From Clostridiales bacterium (GTDB taxonomy: Bacteria > Bacillota > Clostridia > Lachnospirales > UBA12420): DNA of 64,000 bases. A program made the translations under genes and the position numbers. This document shows positions 1 to 8,333 of this stretch, piece by piece. The notes under the pieces are model-generated. The model saw nothing but the letters and a program-made list of their open reading frames with translations, made no database searches and was not told the DNA's origin. How positions within the stretch are numbered: position 1 is the first letter of the stretch; each line of letters starts with the position of its first letter. The stretch is from positions 1 to 64,000 of the forward strand of contig DMOI01000041.1 of NCBI GenBank assembly GCA_003452395.1. Direction: 5' to 3'.

Positions 1-133
1 TCTATCAACTGTCAAAGACGGGTAAATAGTTTCTAGACTATATTATACCAAATAAAATAAAAAATGCAATACTTACTCAGTTTTTAAAAAATAAATATTA
101 AAAGAATATTACCAATTATGTGACCCCCTCTAA

Positions 134-153
134 CTCCCCCTTCGCAGGGGGAG
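134..153. repeat. GC-rich intergenic palindrome
   Basis: CTCCCCCT and AGGGGGAG form an 8-bp perfect stem around a TCGC loop in otherwise AT-rich DNA. It resembles the C/G-rich palindromes near 5371, 27560, 27725 and 53810 of this window and is probably a fragment of a dispersed intergenic repeat family. It lies beyond the terminator of the Dps-like gene. Confidence 0.5.
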
Positions 154-156
154 GAC

Positions 157-193
157 AAAAAAACTGCCCTATACTCAATTTAAGTATAGGACA
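157..193 (-). terminator. Rho-independent terminator of the Dps-like gene
   Basis: On the minus strand an 11-bp stem (183-193 with 165-175, one G-T wobble) is followed by a run of seven T (157-163). It starts 11 bases after the stop codon of the Dps-like gene. Confidence 0.85.
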
Positions 194-203
194 ATCTTTA
201 TAT

Positions 204-806
204 TTATCTTGTTTTATATGCATTCATCATCCAAATATTTTTTTGATAAAAGCACATTGCATCTGCTATTATGTTTATTAAACATTCATCCATCGTATCT
301 TTTGCCATCTCATCAAGCTTCCTTGCTCCCATAAGCATATGTTCAAAGTCCTCTTCAATTATATTTGCTATCGTTGTTGCATTTATATTTTCGCTCGGTG
401 CTTCTTTTATAGTTCCTACTTTTAAATACGATTGCATAGATGCAAGTGGATTATATCCATACATTCTTATTTTTTCAGCAACTGTATCCAACATCAATGC
501 TACCTGCTCATACAATTCTTGAGTTTTCTCATGCATATCAAAAAAACCCATTCCTACTACATTCCAATGAAAATTATGTAGTTTTATAAATAATATATTC
601 AAATTTGCTAAACATATATTTAGTTCATCTACTATTTTCATTATATTTTCATCTTTCATACCCATTTTTTCTTGATTCACCATTACTTCGTTCATTGGTG
701 AATTCATTTCTTTGTTCATTACTGGGTTCACCATTTCTTGGTTCATCTGTGGGTTCATCTGCGAGTTCATTTGTGGATTCATTCGTGAGTTCATTTCATG
801 ATTCAA
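204..806 (-). CDS. dps: Dps/ferritin-like DNA-protection protein with a Met/Asn-rich N-terminal tail
   Basis: Dps-family mini-ferritin of 200 residues; the family oxidises and stores iron in a 12-subunit shell and protects DNA against peroxide. Residues 56-200 are the four-helix core with the typical FHWN segment (H80), MHEK (H92) and the MLDTVAEK ligand pair (D107, E111). The acidic ligand usually found four residues after the second His is Gln96 here, although Glu97 is adjacent, so the ferroxidase site may be altered. Residues 1-50 are not part of the standard fold: they repeat a four-residue unit MNxx about ten times and contain 13 Met. The start is TTG at 806, preceded by GGGGTGA with 5-bp spacing; the next in-frame ATG is four codons inside. 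Single-gene transcript with its own terminator. The family call is firm; the role of the tail is unknown. Confidence 0.88.
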   Translation of the reverse strand: MNHEMNSRMNPQMNSQMNPQMNQEMVNPVMNKEMNSPMNEVMVNQEKMGMKDENIMKIVDELNICLANLNILFIKLHNFHWNVVGMGFFDMHEKTQELYEQVALMLDTVAEKIRMYGYNPLASMQSYLKVGTIKEAPSENINATTIANIIEEDFEHMLMGARKLDEMAKDTMDECLINIIADAMCFYQKNIWMMNAYKTR

Positions 807-907
807 ACCATCACCCCTTTTTTAGTTTTTAAATTTACCTACAATTTATTTATATTCAAAAGGGAAATTGATTATTACAAAATATGCTTCTCATTTTTTC
901 AATACAT

Positions 908-958
908 AGAGTCAACCCGATAACTGCCTAAAATGATGACAGTTATCGGGTTGACTCT
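908..958. repeat. Perfect 19-bp inverted repeat
   Basis: Bases 908-926 and 940-958 are perfect reverse complements separated by 13 bases. No T-run follows on either strand, so it is not a standard terminator. It lies in the 246-bp gap between the Dps-like gene and the unknown gene ending at 1053. It could be a regulator site, a small mobile palindrome or an RNA hairpin. Confidence 0.7.
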
Positions 959-1052
959 AATTAACAATATGTTTAAAATTCCAAGACGCAATTTCATCTA
1001 CACGACTTACTGTTGTATTTGTGAGTAAGCTACTTTTTATTTGTTTCTATTT

Positions 1053-1985
1053 TTATAAAACTTCGTCGTGTGAAACATGTAGATATTCTTTAATATCTTC
1101 TTCTATATTATCACTTTGGCCTAGTTTTTTTACAACATAAACGCTACAACCATTTGAAGTTAACACATTAATGTCACAGCTAATAACATAGTTTAGGTTT
1201 ACTTCTAGTTGTTCATATGTTTTCATTTTGCAATCTGTCCGAGTATTATTGAACTTCTCTGCAGTCTGATTGTATTCTTCGATATTTAAATTATGATCTA
1301 TACCAGCTATATTTTTAGACCAATATTGAGAAATCCCGAAAACAGAATTGAAATCTATTAATTTTGTAGATATATTATCAATATTTTTTATAAGATATTC
1401 CTGCTCAATAAGTGAAGGTTTAAATAACGAACCATTAAAGTAAATATTTTCTGCAATTTGAGGTTCAAGGGAATCTAATTTTGTTATAAAATCTACGATA
1501 CTCTGTCCTGTAATCTTTCCCACACTATTAAATACGTATGTATATTTTTCTGCAGTAGCATTGTTTTCAAAAATATCAGAAAAGAAGCAATAATTATGCA
1601 TAAGCTTCAGCTTAGTAATACACGTTCCCATACCTTTTGTAAAATATTCTCTATTGCTTGTTTCAAATATGGCTCTGCACTCTGGAATGCAACCTGGGCT
1701 TAATACTGTTCCATTCATAAATTCAGCACTAGCAGTATATAAAAAAGCTCCCATAAGTTTATGCATACTTTCAAAATATTCCTCATTACATTCGTTTGGG
1801 TCTACACCTAATATAGAGAGCATATTTTCTATTAGCATGCTTTCAGAGTTGTTTTGTGCAATCATTAATCCAATTAATCTGTCAAAAAAATCTTTTTCAT
1901 CCCTAGAGCTCTGCATGTATAAAGAAAGATTCGCAATTAGTTGTGATTCATTACTCCTTTTTTGTTTAGCTTTCAAATTTGACAT
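1053..1985 (-). CDS. Hypothetical protein, second gene of an unknown two-gene operon
   Basis: 310 residues, no family recognised. It is soluble-looking with no signal peptide or membrane helix. The N-terminus is basic and Ser/Gln-rich; several Cys (about residues 67, 98, 102, 122, 133, 253, 270, 280) are scattered without a clear zinc motif. The start ATG at 1985 has a strong site (GAGGAGAT, 6 bp upstream). The gene follows the 376-aa unknown gene by 89 bp on the same strand, which suggests cotranscription. Function not assignable from sequence alone. Confidence 0.75.
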   Translation of the reverse strand: MSNLKAKQKRSNESQLIANLSLYMQSSRDEKDFFDRLIGLMIAQNNSESMLIENMLSILGVDPNECNEEYFESMHKLMGAFLYTASAEFMNGTVLSPGCIPECRAIFETSNREYFTKGMGTCITKLKLMHNYCFFSDIFENNATAEKYTYVFNSVGKITGQSIVDFITKLDSLEPQIAENIYFNGSLFKPSLIEQEYLIKNIDNISTKLIDFNSVFGISQYWSKNIAGIDHNLNIEEYNQTAEKFNNTRTDCKMKTYEQLEVNLNYVISCDINVLTSNGCSVYVVKKLGQSDNIEEDIKEYLHVSHDEVL

Positions 1986-2074
1986 AAGTATATCTCCTCT
2001 TTTTGTATACGCACAAGGCGTGGTAGATTTAAATTACTTTTTTTACATTCATCAAAAAGCCTATAGTAAAAATC

Positions 2075-3205
2075 TCAAAAACGTGATAAATCGCACCCTT
2101 CCATATTACTTTTTACTAATTCAGCAGTTTTAGTTATACCTTTAATCCATGAATCAATATCTTCATATGCTGTGATAGCGTTTGCACTTATCCCTTTAGT
2201 CTCTATAATTTCTTCTGCACTAGCCATATTTCTCCCTACTATGTCTGAGTATTTTTCCAGTACCCCTATAACATTAGAACGTGTTGTTATTTCGGCATTT
2301 CTATCTCCAAAAAACAAACTCATACTACCGTCATTTATTTGAAAACCAAACTCCTCATTATTTACATCTTTTGATTGTTTTTCAACTACTTCTTTCGATT
2401 TTTCTTTATTTTTTCTTCCCCTCTTTCTCGAAAGATTATTAACCAATTTCCCTAATACACCTATATCAGAATTATGATGTTTTCTTAATTGTTTTAAATA
2501 TTCTGGATTATTTTCGATCTCACTATATTCATTTGGTAGCATTTTCAGCATAATTCTACGTTTTTCAGAATCAACAACTGCGATTCCCGTAACACTTTCT
2601 TCTAACAATTCACTCATATATATGTCTATACTTTCTGCAAACTTTTCGCTTCTTTCTTTCCAGTTTTTTTCATGCTTTATTTTTGCATACTCAGGATCAT
2701 AGTATCTACCTTCATCCATGTATCTTAATAATTCATTTCTTTTGTCATGTAGATTATATATAGGCTTTATAGGTTTGGGTTCCTCTTTAACATTTTCCTG
2801 ATTACTCATCTTAATATATATGTCATTAAATACTTTTGCATATATGTCAATTGCATCTTCAACATTTGCTATCTTCAATGCCTTATCCCCAAAACATATT
2901 TCCGAGTCTCTATTTGCTTGAAATGGTATTCTAACCTCTACAACACCATTAGTTATCATTCCTTTATCTTCATCAGATAAGATTATGCCTGCCTCAGCAA
3001 TAATGCCAATTATTTTTTGAACATCAAAATTCTCATTATTGCAGACTGGGAGGGTTAAGACATATTTACCTTTAGCAATATTAACATGGCTTCTTATCGA
3101 AACTTCCTTACCTTTTCTATCCTCATTTACCGCTCCATGCACCCTTATTCTCATATCATTTAAAAACTCTGTTATGTTTACGTACCCTTTAGATTTTGAT
3201 AACAT
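2075..3205 (-). CDS. Hypothetical protein, first gene of an unknown two-gene operon
   Basis: 376 residues, no family recognised. There is a mixed N-terminal domain (1-130), a charged middle, a very basic segment near 265 (LSRKRGRKNKEK) followed by a Glu/Lys-rich linker, and a C-terminal helical part. No membrane segment or signal peptide. A GTG at 3214 is in frame but overlaps the ribosome binding site; AAAGGAG sits 8 bp before ATG at 3205, which is taken as the start. The basic patch would fit nucleic-acid binding, but this is inference. Downstream lies the 310-aa unknown gene. Confidence 0.75.
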   Translation of the reverse strand: MLSKSKGYVNITEFLNDMRIRVHGAVNEDRKGKEVSIRSHVNIAKGKYVLTLPVCNNENFDVQKIIGIIAEAGIILSDEDKGMITNGVVEVRIPFQANRDSEICFGDKALKIANVEDAIDIYAKVFNDIYIKMSNQENVKEEPKPIKPIYNLHDKRNELLRYMDEGRYYDPEYAKIKHEKNWKERSEKFAESIDIYMSELLEESVTGIAVVDSEKRRIMLKMLPNEYSEIENNPEYLKQLRKHHNSDIGVLGKLVNNLSRKRGRKNKEKSKEVVEKQSKDVNNEEFGFQINDGSMSLFFGDRNAEITTRSNVIGVLEKYSDIVGRNMASAEEIIETKGISANAITAYEDIDSWIKGITKTAELVKSNMEGCDLSRF

Positions 3206-3377
3206 TTTATACACTCCTTTGCTTTTATGTAGGCAAGCTTAGTCTAGAATTTTATCGTCGTTCTTTTATATTTAATTGTATTTTATACCATAACATTCCA
3301 TTTGTCAATAGAATCTCCGCAGATTTGCAGGTAAAACTCTGTATATTATAAAATGCATGTAAAAAGAGCAACGAGAT

Positions 3378-3416
3378 CCCTCCGTCGCTCCGCGCCACCT
3401 CCCTTGTCAAGGGCTT
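3378..3416. repeat. Dispersed GC-rich intergenic repeat fragment (CCCTCCG...CGCCACCTC type)
   Basis: CCCTCCG[T/A]CGC..TC.CGCCACCTC occurs here and again at 19221-19248 between recA and rny. It resembles palindromic intergenic repeats common in clostridial genomes. Both copies look degenerate. It lies in the 250-bp gap between asnB and the unknown operon; nothing else was recognised in that gap. Confidence 0.5.
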
Positions 3417-3430
3417 TTCTTTTACTTCCC

Positions 3431-3469
3431 ACTTTCAACTTTCAACTCTAAACTCTAAACTTTCAACTT
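3431..3469. repeat. Heptanucleotide (AGTTGAA-like) array overlapping the end of asnB
   Basis: On the minus strand, units of the type AGTTGAA, AGTTTAG and AGAGTTT are repeated five to six times. The array supplies the last codons and the TAG stop of asnB. Related arrays are at 17301-17330, 41680-41697, 43638-43740, 49786-49806 and 53459-53492. Confidence 0.7.
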
Positions 3470-5290
3470 CACCCCATACTCCTCCATCCACATATTCACC
3501 TGTATTAAATATGCAAGTGTCTGTGGCCCAGTCATTAGCTGGCCAAAAAATGGTGTATTACCATAATCATCTATATTATCAACCATATTCTTCACTTTTT
3601 CCTTATCTATAAGTTCTAGTAACGGAGAACTCCTATCATCAAGTATTTGTCTCATCCATACTTTCACTATGTTTGTATATAACGGATTATGCGTTTTAGG
3701 GTATGGGCTTTTCTTTCTTAGCCTTACTTCTTCTGGCAATAATCCTTTTACGGCCTCTCTTAGTAATCCCTTTTCCTGTCCATTTAGATATTTCATTTCC
3801 CACGGTATGTTCCAAACGTATTCTACCAGTCTATGATCAGCAAATGGTACACGGACTTCTAGGCTATTTCTCATGCTCATTCTATCTTTTCTGTTAAGTA
3901 GTGTTTGCATAAACCATAGTCTGTTTATATAAAACATCTTCTTCCTTTCTAATTCTGGGTCATTTTCTAATATAAGCGGCATTCTTCTCATTGTGTCTTC
4001 ATATCTTGCCCTAACATACTCTGTAAGTCCTATATTATTAAATCTTGGGGACATGATTTCTACTCTCTCATCTAGTTTTTTTATCCATGGAAATATTTCA
4101 CCTTTGCTTTCGTTTGTAAACCATGGGTACCCTCCAAAGATTTCGTCAGCGCATTCACCAGATAAAGCGACCACTGCTTCTTTTCTTATTTCTTTACAAA
4201 ATAGAAATAAAGATGAGTCAATATCAGCCATTCCTGGCAAATCGCAGGCAAGTACTGATTCATGTAGTGCTTCAAATAAATCTTCTTGCGAGATGATTAT
4301 TGGGTGATGTTGGGCTCCTATATCATTTACCATTATATTTATATAATCACTATCTGAATTAGGTTGATACAAGTTTGGTTTAAAATATTTATCATTTCCT
4401 GCGTAGTCTATTGAAAATGTCTTTAACTTTTCTAGTCCGTTTTCCCTTATGTGGTTTGCAGCTACTGCTGATATTATGCTTGAGTCAAGTCCACCTGATA
4501 AAAATGTACATATTGGTCTATCAGATACTAGCTGCCTTTTTATAGCGTCTACAACAAGCTCCCTTACCATTTGTACTGTGGTCTCCAGATTATCGGTATG
4601 CTCCCTGTTTTCTACTTCCCAGTATGTTTTCTTATATACTCCATTTTGATTGTATACCATATATTCCCCAGGCAATACCTCATTTATATTTTCAAATACG
4701 CCACAACCTTGGCTCCTTGATGGTCCTAATCCGAATATTTCAAAAATTCCCCTCTTACCCAGCACAGGCTCTATCATATCATGAGCGAGTATTGCTTTTA
4801 GTTCTGAAGCAAATATAAAGTTATTTCCTTTCACTGTATAAAACAGTGGCTTAACCCCTAGTCTATCCCTTGCTATAAATATCTGGTTTTTATATTCATC
4901 GTATATTGCGAAAGCATATATCCCGTTTAGATACTCTACACAATCTTCTTTGAATTCCATATAACTTACGAGTAAAACCTCTGTATCAGAATAGCCTTCA
5001 AAACTATACCCCTTTTCAACCAGTATCTTCCTCAAATCTTCTGTATTATATAGTTCTCCATTATATATAAGCGTATATTCGAACTTACCCATTTTTCTAG
5101 TCATAGGTTGCTTTCCACCTTCTAAATCGACTATGGCAAGTCGTCTATGACCAAATAATATATTCTCCTTCTCATAAATCCCCGCTGCATCAGGTCCCCT
5201 TTTTGCAAGTGTTTCAGTCATACTTTCTACCATATATTTTTTATCTTTTATACATTCTTCAAAATTTACCCATCCTACGATTCCACACAT
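3455..5290 (-). CDS. asnB: Asparagine synthetase (glutamine-hydrolysing)
   Basis: Class II asparagine synthetase B: makes asparagine from aspartate, ATP and glutamine in the cytoplasm. 611 residues, normal length. The start is ATG at 5290 because Cys2 (MCGIVGW) must be the N-terminal nucleophile of the glutaminase domain, and GGGAGGT precedes it; the frame opens 45 bases earlier. Residues 2-215 are the Ntn glutaminase domain (RGPD at 31-34, LIYNGELYN at 74-82); the synthetase domain has the PP-loop SGGLDS at 265-270. The last codons and stop fall inside a heptanucleotide repeat, so the natural C-terminus may have been altered. The position before the envelope cluster would also fit a polysaccharide-modifying amidotransferase, but the sequence is typical AsnB. 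Confidence 0.93.
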   Translation of the reverse strand: MCGIVGWVNFEECIKDKKYMVESMTETLAKRGPDAAGIYEKENILFGHRRLAIVDLEGGKQPMTRKMGKFEYTLIYNGELYNTEDLRKILVEKGYSFEGYSDTEVLLVSYMEFKEDCVEYLNGIYAFAIYDEYKNQIFIARDRLGVKPLFYTVKGNNFIFASELKAILAHDMIEPVLGKRGIFEIFGLGPSRSQGCGVFENINEVLPGEYMVYNQNGVYKKTYWEVENREHTDNLETTVQMVRELVVDAIKRQLVSDRPICTFLSGGLDSSIISAVAANHIRENGLEKLKTFSIDYAGNDKYFKPNLYQPNSDSDYINIMVNDIGAQHHPIIISQEDLFEALHESVLACDLPGMADIDSSLFLFCKEIRKEAVVALSGECADEIFGGYPWFTNESKGEIFPWIKKLDERVEIMSPRFNNIGLTEYVRARYEDTMRRMPLILENDPELERKKMFYINRLWFMQTLLNRKDRMSMRNSLEVRVPFADHRLVEYVWNIPWEMKYLNGQEKGLLREAVKGLLPEEVRLRKKSPYPKTHNPLYTNIVKVWMRQILDDRSSPLLELIDKEKVKNMVDNIDDYGNTPFFGQLMTGPQTLAYLIQVNMWMEEYGVKLKV

Positions 5291-5352
5291 ATCATTACCT
5301 CCCTCTTCCATTTTATATTTAGTTTCAAATATCATTATTTGTAATCCCTTTC

Positions 5353-5392
5353 TACCTTCACCCTACCCTCTCCCTGCAACAAAGGGAGAGGG
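5353..5392. repeat. Palindromic intergenic repeat, copy 1
   Basis: CCCTCTCCCT and AGGGAGAGGG pair around a short CAAC-containing loop. About 40 bases match 27541-27580 with two differences. It lies just upstream of asnB. Confidence 0.75.
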
Positions 5393-5460
5393 GAACAATC
5401 CTCAAGTTCTTTCAAATGTCAAATAATTAATCCACATTATAATATGGTATTCAAATACGA

Positions 5461-5490
5461 TAAAAAAATGCTAGTACTTACTAGCATTTT
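5461..5490 (-). terminator. Rho-independent terminator of the CapA-like gene
   Basis: AAAATGCTAG and CTAGCATTTT pair (10-11 bp) and are followed by seven T on the minus strand, 20-50 bases after the stop codon at 5510. Confidence 0.85.
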
Positions 5491-5509
5491 CGGGGCAATA
5501 GAACAAAAC

Positions 5510-6736
5510 TCAAATACTTGGAATGATAGCATTTCTTATGTTTATTTTCATACTCCCTATTCCTATAACTTTCTGTATCGTCTCTAGTGCATTTTGTGCT
5601 CGCCATAAATTGTCTTTATAGTTAAGTTTAAACTTTGACAAATCCTCGTTTAGTGGGAGTATCTCGTAGCTTGTTTTACCACCTTCTACATATTTATTAA
5701 CCCATGTTGGCACATAGCTTACATTATCTATTACTACTCTACCTAACATATCTTTACTTATATCTAGCTCTATTATTATTCCATTTTCTGATTTTCTTTG
5801 TTTTAGTATTTCATATCTTTGGTTTGATATAAAATTTCCTATAGAATAAAATACATATGTCTTTTTATCACCAACTTCTATGGTATCAAACTTCTGCAAT
5901 ATGTGTGGATGACTTCCTACTATAACATTTACTCCATTTTCACATAAAAAATTTGCTATTTTTTGTTGATATACACTCGGTTCGTCTTGATACTCGTTTC
6001 CCCAGTGCATCCCGAATATTATAAATTCTGCTCCGTCATTTTTCATCTTATTTATAACTTTTTTCATCTTAACCAAGTCTTCATCTATATAATCATAATC
6101 AAATGTATTTATAAGTGTCTTCTCATTTTCAGGTATGACATTGCCATTTAAAGTATCTCTGCCGTTTACATCTTTCTCATACGTGTACGCAACAATACCT
6201 ACTTTTATATTGTTTTTTGTAATTATAGTATAATTATTGTCTTCCTCATTTTTTCTTACTCCTGTATATGCTATACCGTTTTGTTCTAATACATCTAGAG
6301 TTCTATTTAATCCATATGCTTTTCTATCTAACGTATGATTGTTGCATACACTAGCAAGGTCAAACCCTGTATCTTTTAATGCATATACTAATTCATCTGG
6401 CGAGTTAAACATCGGAAAGCTTGTATACCCCCCTTTATCTTCTCCTGCCAATGTTGTCTCGAGATTTAATACTGCTATATCTGCCGACTCTATATATCTT
6501 TTTATATATTTAAAATTGTTTGTAAAATCATACCTTTCTATTTCTTTATTATACTGAGCTTTAAGCTGCGGACCATGCACCATTACATCTCCAACAAAAG
6601 CTATTTTTACATTGTTATTTTCTCTTACTAGTTTTATGTTATCAAATGATGAAACTTGTTTTGATTGCGCATTGAATCCTGCATTGAATTGATACGAAAA
6701 TATTGCATAAAATATCATTAATTTTATCATTAGCAT
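5510..6736 (-). CDS. CapA family (poly-gamma-glutamate synthesis type) metallophosphatase
   Basis: 408-residue CapA/PgsA-like calcineurin-fold protein. Motifs in order: FVGDVMVHG (metal-binding Asp), LNLETTL, NNHTLDR, GMHWGNEYQ, GSHPHILQ. The N-terminus has one hydrophobic helix, indicating a membrane-anchored extracellular enzyme. The frame extends upstream to 6781 but this part lies within the terminator of the preceding gene; GGAGTGAT precedes ATG at 6736. Family members are linked to capsule polymers, but no capB/capC neighbours are present, so the substrate is unknown. Context: between asnB and a WecG/TagA-csaB envelope cluster. The gene has its own terminator. Confidence 0.85.
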   Translation of the reverse strand: MLMIKLMIFYAIFSYQFNAGFNAQSKQVSSFDNIKLVRENNNVKIAFVGDVMVHGPQLKAQYNKEIERYDFTNNFKYIKRYIESADIAVLNLETTLAGEDKGGYTSFPMFNSPDELVYALKDTGFDLASVCNNHTLDRKAYGLNRTLDVLEQNGIAYTGVRKNEEDNNYTIITKNNIKVGIVAYTYEKDVNGRDTLNGNVIPENEKTLINTFDYDYIDEDLVKMKKVINKMKNDGAEFIIFGMHWGNEYQDEPSVYQQKIANFLCENGVNVIVGSHPHILQKFDTIEVGDKKTYVFYSIGNFISNQRYEILKQRKSENGIIIELDISKDMLGRVVIDNVSYVPTWVNKYVEGGKTSYEILPLNEDLSKFKLNYKDNLWRAQNALETIQKVIGIGSMKINIRNAIIPSI

Positions 6737-6758
6737 ATTTTTATCACTCCATATCTTA

Positions 6759-6789
6759 AAAAGAGTTGTGACTGTTGTCACAACTCTTA
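6759..6789 (-). terminator. Rho-independent terminator of the coiled-coil protein gene
   Basis: AAGAGTTGTG and CACAACTCTT form a 10-bp perfect stem with an 8-base loop, followed by TTTAAG on the minus strand. It separates the gene ending at 6799 from the CapA-like gene. Confidence 0.75.
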
Positions 6790-6798
6790 GTTTATATT

Positions 6799-7452
6799 TT
6801 ATTCTGCTTTCTCCATTTGCTCTTCTTCTTCAAACATTGCGTATGGGTTAAAGTTTATTATCTTGTCATTGCTTTTCATAGTCTCAACTTTTGCTTCTTC
6901 TCTTTCTAATATATCTTGTGTCTGTATTTCTACAGTTTGTTCACCATATGTAACATATATACTATGATTTTCATTACCTATCTCATCAATAGTGTTAGTC
7001 TGTATATGAATAATATCTTGATATTTTTCATTTTCAGACATTGTGCATAACATCGCTATAACATTAAATATTGTTTTCTTTAATGCTTCTGCTTCATCTT
7101 CTTTCATTTTTAACTGTTTTAATATTTGATTAACCTCAATGTCAGATGAAACAGTTACAGTTTCTAATTGATTTAGTTTTAATCGTAAATCAACTAGCTT
7201 CATTTTCTTTTCTTCTAACTGCATTTTAATAGTCTCTTTTTCTATTTCTGAGGCTTTCAAGTCTATCTCTGTAGATGCAAGTTTTATTTTCAAAGTTTCT
7301 ACGTCTATTCCAAGTCCTCTTACTCTTTCATCTAAAAGCATCTTTTCTTTTTTCATATCTTTATAAGTTTTACCTGAAATCCAATTCCATGTTGATGTAA
7401 CGCTGTCAACTGTTTCAGTCCAATACTCTTTCATATTCATTTGTTTTTTCAT
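6799..7452 (-). CDS. Coiled-coil protein of unknown function
   Basis: 217 residues. Residues 35-130 show strong heptad character rich in Lys, Glu and Leu (coiled coil). The N-terminus (MKEYWTETVDSVTSTWNWISGK) has several Trp and could touch the membrane surface. The C-terminus is acidic. No signal peptide or known domain. The start has GGAGGT 7 bp upstream. It is transcribed alone, ending in a hairpin before the CapA-like gene. Function unknown. Confidence 0.75.
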   Translation of the reverse strand: MKKQMNMKEYWTETVDSVTSTWNWISGKTYKDMKKEKMLLDERVRGLGIDVETLKIKLASTEIDLKASEIEKETIKMQLEEKKMKLVDLRLKLNQLETVTVSSDIEVNQILKQLKMKEDEAEALKKTIFNVIAMLCTMSENEKYQDIIHIQTNTIDEIGNENHSIYVTYGEQTVEIQTQDILEREEAKVETMKSNDKIINFNPYAMFEEEEQMEKAE

Positions 7453-7579
7453 GAAAAGACCTCCAAAATATTATTTTTATTTACATTTATTTATTATTAT
7501 ATACTTTTATAAAAATTTGTCAAGATATTTAGCATTTTTTGTTAATAAAATGTAATATATGGTTTTTGAATATTACATT

Positions 7580-8320
7580 TTAATTCTCTGTTTTGGATTC
7601 TCTATTCTTTATTTTCTTCCAAATAACTATCAACATAAATTCTGGTAACTTTAGCATTCGTATAAATCTTGATGGTTGTCTTAATAACCTATAGAACCAC
7701 TCTAGTCCTAGCTTTTGAAATATGACCGGTGCTCGCTTCGTTATACCCGCCATAACATCGAAACACCCACCTACTCCAATAGCAACTTTTACTTTTAATT
7801 TGTTTCTGTTTTTATATATAAATTTTTCTTGTCTTGGAGAACCTAGCCCTACTAATAACAAATCAACATCTAAAGCATTTATCTCTTTAATTATATAATC
7901 TTCATCTTCTGCTCCAAAGTATCCATCTCTATAACCTACTATATCTATTTTATATGTACTTTTCATATTTTCAACAGCTTCTTTTATTACTCCGTATTTT
8001 GCACCTAAAAAATATACTTTTTCATACTTTAAGTTTTTAAATACATTCATAACTAAATCATATCCTGGAACTCTTTCTGGCAGGGGATCGCCCATAATTC
8101 TTGACGCATATACAACACCTATTCCATCAGGTATTACTAATGCCCCTTCATTCAAAATTTTTTTAAACTCCGCGTCTTTCCTTGCAGTCATTACAAACTC
8201 GGGATTTGGCGTATAAACTGAGTTTAGCTTGTCCGATTCTAAAAATTGCATTACTCTTTCTACTGCTCTAGTCATGGTAATCCTATCAATATTAACCCCT
8301 AGAATGTCTACTTTACTCAT
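7580..8320 (-). CDS. WecG/TagA/CpsF family glycosyltransferase
   Basis: 246-residue GT26 family enzyme. Members transfer N-acetylmannosamine or a related amino sugar to a lipid-linked GlcNAc, an early step of wall teichoic acid or secondary wall polymer synthesis on the inner face of the membrane. Motifs seen: TPNPEFV near the N-terminus, IPDGIGVV, ARPR-like GLGSPRQEKFI near residue 160, and GVGGCFDVMAG. The C-terminus carries the membrane-targeting type sequence. It follows csaB by 13 bp and so closes the csaB operon. In this context the polymer is more likely a pyruvylated S-layer-anchoring wall polysaccharide than classical teichoic acid, by inference. Confidence 0.88.
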   Translation of the reverse strand: MSKVDILGVNIDRITMTRAVERVMQFLESDKLNSVYTPNPEFVMTARKDAEFKKILNEGALVIPDGIGVVYASRIMGDPLPERVPGYDLVMNVFKNLKYEKVYFLGAKYGVIKEAVENMKSTYKIDIVGYRDGYFGAEDEDYIIKEINALDVDLLLVGLGSPRQEKFIYKNRNKLKVKVAIGVGGCFDVMAGITKRAPVIFQKLGLEWFYRLLRQPSRFIRMLKLPEFMLIVIWKKIKNRESKTEN

Positions 8321-8333
8321 ATTTTCACTCTCC

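Noticed and set aside
121..156. Terminator reading into the window from the left
   Set aside because: Palindrome lacks a T-run and matches dispersed repeats elsewhere.
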